From contig NZ_CP062941.1 of assembly GCF_015101885.1 (NCBI RefSeq), forward strand, positions 2,976,001 to 3,040,000: a stretch of DNA of 64,000 bases, written 5' to 3'. The notes beneath the pieces are model-generated. The model was not told the origin of the DNA, ran no database searches, and saw nothing but the letters and a program-made list of their open reading frames with translations. Within the stretch, counting starts at the first letter, position 1, and each line of letters starts with the position of its first letter. Below are positions 61,758 to 64,000 of this stretch, piece after piece. A program made the translations under genes and the position numbers. Origin of the DNA: Massilia litorea. Lineage in GTDB: Bacteria > Pseudomonadota > Gammaproteobacteria > Burkholderiales > Burkholderiaceae_D.

Positions 61758-64000
61758 ATGCCCAAATCCTCCGACCCGACACGCAGTCCAGTTTCCCTCA
61801 TGGCCAACCTGGCCATGGAGCGGGTGCTGCGCGCATTCGCGTATTACCTGATACCGATCGGCATCGGCCTGTTTTCCGTGATCGCCCTGTTGTTCTGGCA
61901 TAACCAGTACAACGTGACCGAGCCTGCCGGGCTGCCGCTACGCGTGCTGCAGCAGGGAAGCGAAGCCGAGCCGGCCGCCGTCCCGGGCCCGAGCCCGGCG
62001 GCGATCCTGGCGCAGATCGGCACCCAGCCGCCCGTGCCCGGCTTCGACACCAAGCTCAGCGAGCGTCCGGTCTGGTTCAGTTTTTCGCCGATGTCGGCCT
62101 CGGTCGAACAGGACGTCATCGAATTCCCCTCGCGCCACGCGCTGTCGATCCGTTGCTGGGACGCCACAACCCTCCGCCCCCTGGGCGAGGCCAGCCGCAG
62201 CCATGCGACCGGCGCGATCGATCCGGTCAAAGCCGGCTTCGCGCTGCGCATGGCGCGCCTGCCGTCGCAAGTCCTGTGTAGCGGCACCTTCGCCGGTCCC
62301 GCCCGTTTGAGCGTGGCGCAATGGCCATCCGAACAATTCGCCTTGTCGGTCGAGCAATATCACCGCAAGTCGGGGCTGCTCGACGGCGGCATGATCGTGC
62401 TGGCCCTGTTCGTACTGCTGACCGCGCTGATCAACCGCCAGCCTTTGTATGTGCTGTTCTCGGGCTGGCTGATCCTGAACCTGCGCATCGGCGCGCTCTC
62501 GGCCGGCTGGGACATCCAGTGGCTGGGGCAGAGCATTCCCGCCGACTGGCTGTTGACCTCGCGCTCGGTGACGATCACGCTGTACGGCATCGCGACCCTC
62601 ACCCTGTACCAGACCCTGCTGCGCGAAAGCCTGGAAGACTTGCGCTATGCGGCCCCGATGCGCGTCATGCAGTGGCTGTGCCTGCCGATGCTGGCGGCGG
62701 CCGTGCTGGTTCCTTACCGCGTCTATTTACCGATGCTGTGGGTGATTTGCGCCTGCTGCCTGTCGATGATGACGGTGGGCCTGTTCAAGGTCATCGTCGA
62801 ATCGCGCAACCGGGTCGCGTCCTGGTTCGCCGCCTCGTTCGCGCTGACCTTCGTCGCCTCGCTGGCCGAGATCGTCTCGGCGGCGCTCGGCATGCACGAA
62901 GTCATCGGCGTGATCAACAGCGTGACGGCGGCCCTGGCCTCGAGCCTGCTGGCCGCGCTCGCGGTGGCCGAGCAGATGCGCGCGGAAACGGAAAAGCGCG
63001 AGGAAGCCCAGCAAAAGCTGGAGCATGCCTACGAGGCGATGCCGGTCGGCTTGTTCACCCTGGATATGTACGGCCACTTCCAGAGCGCCAATCCGGCGCT
63101 GCGCAAGATGCTGGGCGCGGACAATTTCGAGCTCGGCCGTACCGCCTGGCGCCATTTTTTCAGCGAAAATGTCTGGATGGAACTCCATGAGCAGGTGCAT
63201 GGCCGCAGCGATGCCGAGCTCGAGATCGCCAACCGCGACGGCAGCCGTCGCTTCCTGGTCAGCGCTACCCTGGCGCGCGGACGCATCGAAGGCGTACTGC
63301 AGGACGTCACCGAGAAGCACAAGGCCACCGAGCAATTGCGCTTCATGGCCAACAACGATCCGCTGACCAAGGTCTTCAACCGGCGCGGCATCGAGAAGAT
63401 GTTCGAGGGCGCGGCCACCTCGCTGGCGGCGGGCAAGCCGATGGCGATCGCCTACATCGACCTCGACCGTTTTAAACTGATCAACGACCTGTTCGGCCAT
63501 GGCGCCGGCGACGAAGTGCTGAAACAAGTCTGCGAGCGCATGGCGATGATGCTGGCCGGCGGCCAGCAGATCGGCCGCGTCGGCGGCGACGAATTCGTCA
63601 TCGTCATGCCGGACACGGCCATCCCGCTGGCCTCGCTGATCTGCCGCGGCATTGTCGACCGTATCGGCGGCACGCCATACCGGGTCGGCGACAAGGCCTT
63701 CCACGTGCGCGGTTCGGTCGGCTTGATCGAAGTGTCGAACGGGATGCCGATGAAGGATGCCATCTCCGCCGCCGACCGCGCCTGCCGCTCGGCCAAGGAA
63801 TCAAGCGACGGCCTGGTCGTGTACGAACGCAATGCCGCCGCCTTCCACGAGCGCGAAGCCGAGCTGAACCTCGTGGCGCGCCTGCAGGGGCCGAACGCGA
63901 CCGACGGCCTGTTCCTGGAAATGCAGCCGATCATGTCGCTGAAGAATCCGGGCGAGTCGCTGAATTTCGAGGTGCTGCTGCGCATGCGCGGGCTCGACGG
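61758..64000 (+). CDS. Membrane GGDEF-EAL protein with 7TMR-DISM-like sensor, 3' truncated by window
   Basis: The frame is open from ATG 61758 to the window end (747 codons). A membrane helix (about residues 25-48) leads a periplasmic region (about 49-205). It is followed by seven hydrophobic helices (about 215-400), a 7TMR-DISM-type sensor layout. Then come a PAS domain (about 425-525), a GGDEF domain (about 530-695) with intact VGGDEFVIV, and the start of an EAL domain (QPIMSLKNPGESLNFEVLLR) at the cut. The RxxD inhibitory site before GGDEF is not seen. It likely makes or breaks cyclic-di-GMP in response to an outside ligand. Ligand unknown. Confidence 0.9.
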   Translation, partial: MPKSSDPTRSPVSLMANLAMERVLRAFAYYLIPIGIGLFSVIALLFWHNQYNVTEPAGLPLRVLQQGSEAEPAAVPGPSPAAILAQIGTQPPVPGFDTKLSERPVWFSFSPMSASVEQDVIEFPSRHALSIRCWDATTLRPLGEASRSHATGAIDPVKAGFALRMARLPSQVLCSGTFAGPARLSVAQWPSEQFALSVEQYHRKSGLLDGGMIVLALFVLLTALINRQPLYVLFSGWLILNLRIGALSAGWDIQWLGQSIPADWLLTSRSVTITLYGIATLTLYQTLLRESLEDLRYAAPMRVMQWLCLPMLAAAVLVPYRVYLPMLWVICACCLSMMTVGLFKVIVESRNRVASWFAASFALTFVASLAEIVSAALGMHEVIGVINSVTAALASSLLAALAVAEQMRAETEKREEAQQKLEHAYEAMPVGLFTLDMYGHFQSANPALRKMLGADNFELGRTAWRHFFSENVWMELHEQVHGRSDAELEIANRDGSRRFLVSATLARGRIEGVLQDVTEKHKATEQLRFMANNDPLTKVFNRRGIEKMFEGAATSLAAGKPMAIAYIDLDRFKLINDLFGHGAGDEVLKQVCERMAMMLAGGQQIGRVGGDEFVIVMPDTAIPLASLICRGIVDRIGGTPYRVGDKAFHVRGSVGLIEVSNGMPMKDAISAADRACRSAKESSDGLVVYERNAAAFHEREAELNLVARLQGPNATDGLFLEMQPIMSLKNPGESLNFEVLLRMRGLD

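Overview
The window is high-G+C chromosomal DNA from a betaproteobacterium. Gene content and order (nuoN followed by a DUF2818 gene and a NUDIX gene, ispD-ispF, a phasin, an MdtABC-like RND operon, many TonB, GGDEF and histidine-kinase genes) point to Burkholderiales, most likely Oxalobacteraceae close to Massilia or Telluria. The genus is an inference from protein style, not from a search. About 50 protein genes are supported. I see no rRNA, tRNA or CRISPR array.

Layout. 1-4.1 kb: 3' end of the nuo operon, then nudix, a secreted HExxH protein, ispD and ispF. 4.1-11.1 kb: small membrane protein, MFS transporter, FMN reductase with a strong terminator, phasin, a secreted trypsin-like protease with an FHA membrane protein, and ribA. 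11.2-20.3 kb: signalling and envelope block with a cache/HAMP/PAS histidine kinase, an overlapping operon of response regulator, HEAT-repeat membrane protein, processive GT2 and secreted TIM-barrel protein, DUF3820 and DUF1810 genes, and a kinase with two ATPase modules. 20.4-28.1 kb: alkaline-phosphatase-fold membrane transferase, NYN/LOTUS protein, a REP-like inverted repeat, a sodium/solute symporter and SppA. 28.3-37.5 kb: tripartite RND efflux operon (adaptor, two permeases, outer-membrane channel). 37.6-43.1 kb: BASS-type transporter and two exported peptidases, S46 and S9, in tail-to-tail orientation.

43.3-46.9 kb is a probable thiamine-uptake locus. A TonB receptor is preceded by a clear TPP riboswitch and faces a PnuC-type transporter overlapping a NadR-type kinase. 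The riboswitch argues that the PnuC and NadR-like pair handles thiamine rather than nicotinamide riboside.

48.17-53.50 kb is a compact, lower-G+C integrative element of about 5.3 kb. It carries a large serine recombinase, a HUH-type replication-protein candidate, a second small serine recombinase and several small proteins. It sits between two 18-bp copies of an attachment core inside codons 3-8 of a glutathione S-transferase gene. The element supplies a new ribosome binding site, start codon and first four codons, so the transferase stays intact. Rejoining the element ends gives a 48-bp attP with 8-bp inverted arms, and one arm contains the integrase start codon.

54-64 kb: aldo/keto reductase and MFS transporter divergent from a LysR regulator, VOC protein, mntP with a yybP-ykoY manganese riboswitch, pirin, PhzF-like protein, a FeeM/GNAT-like acyltransferase, and a 7TM-PAS-GGDEF-EAL protein cut by the window end.
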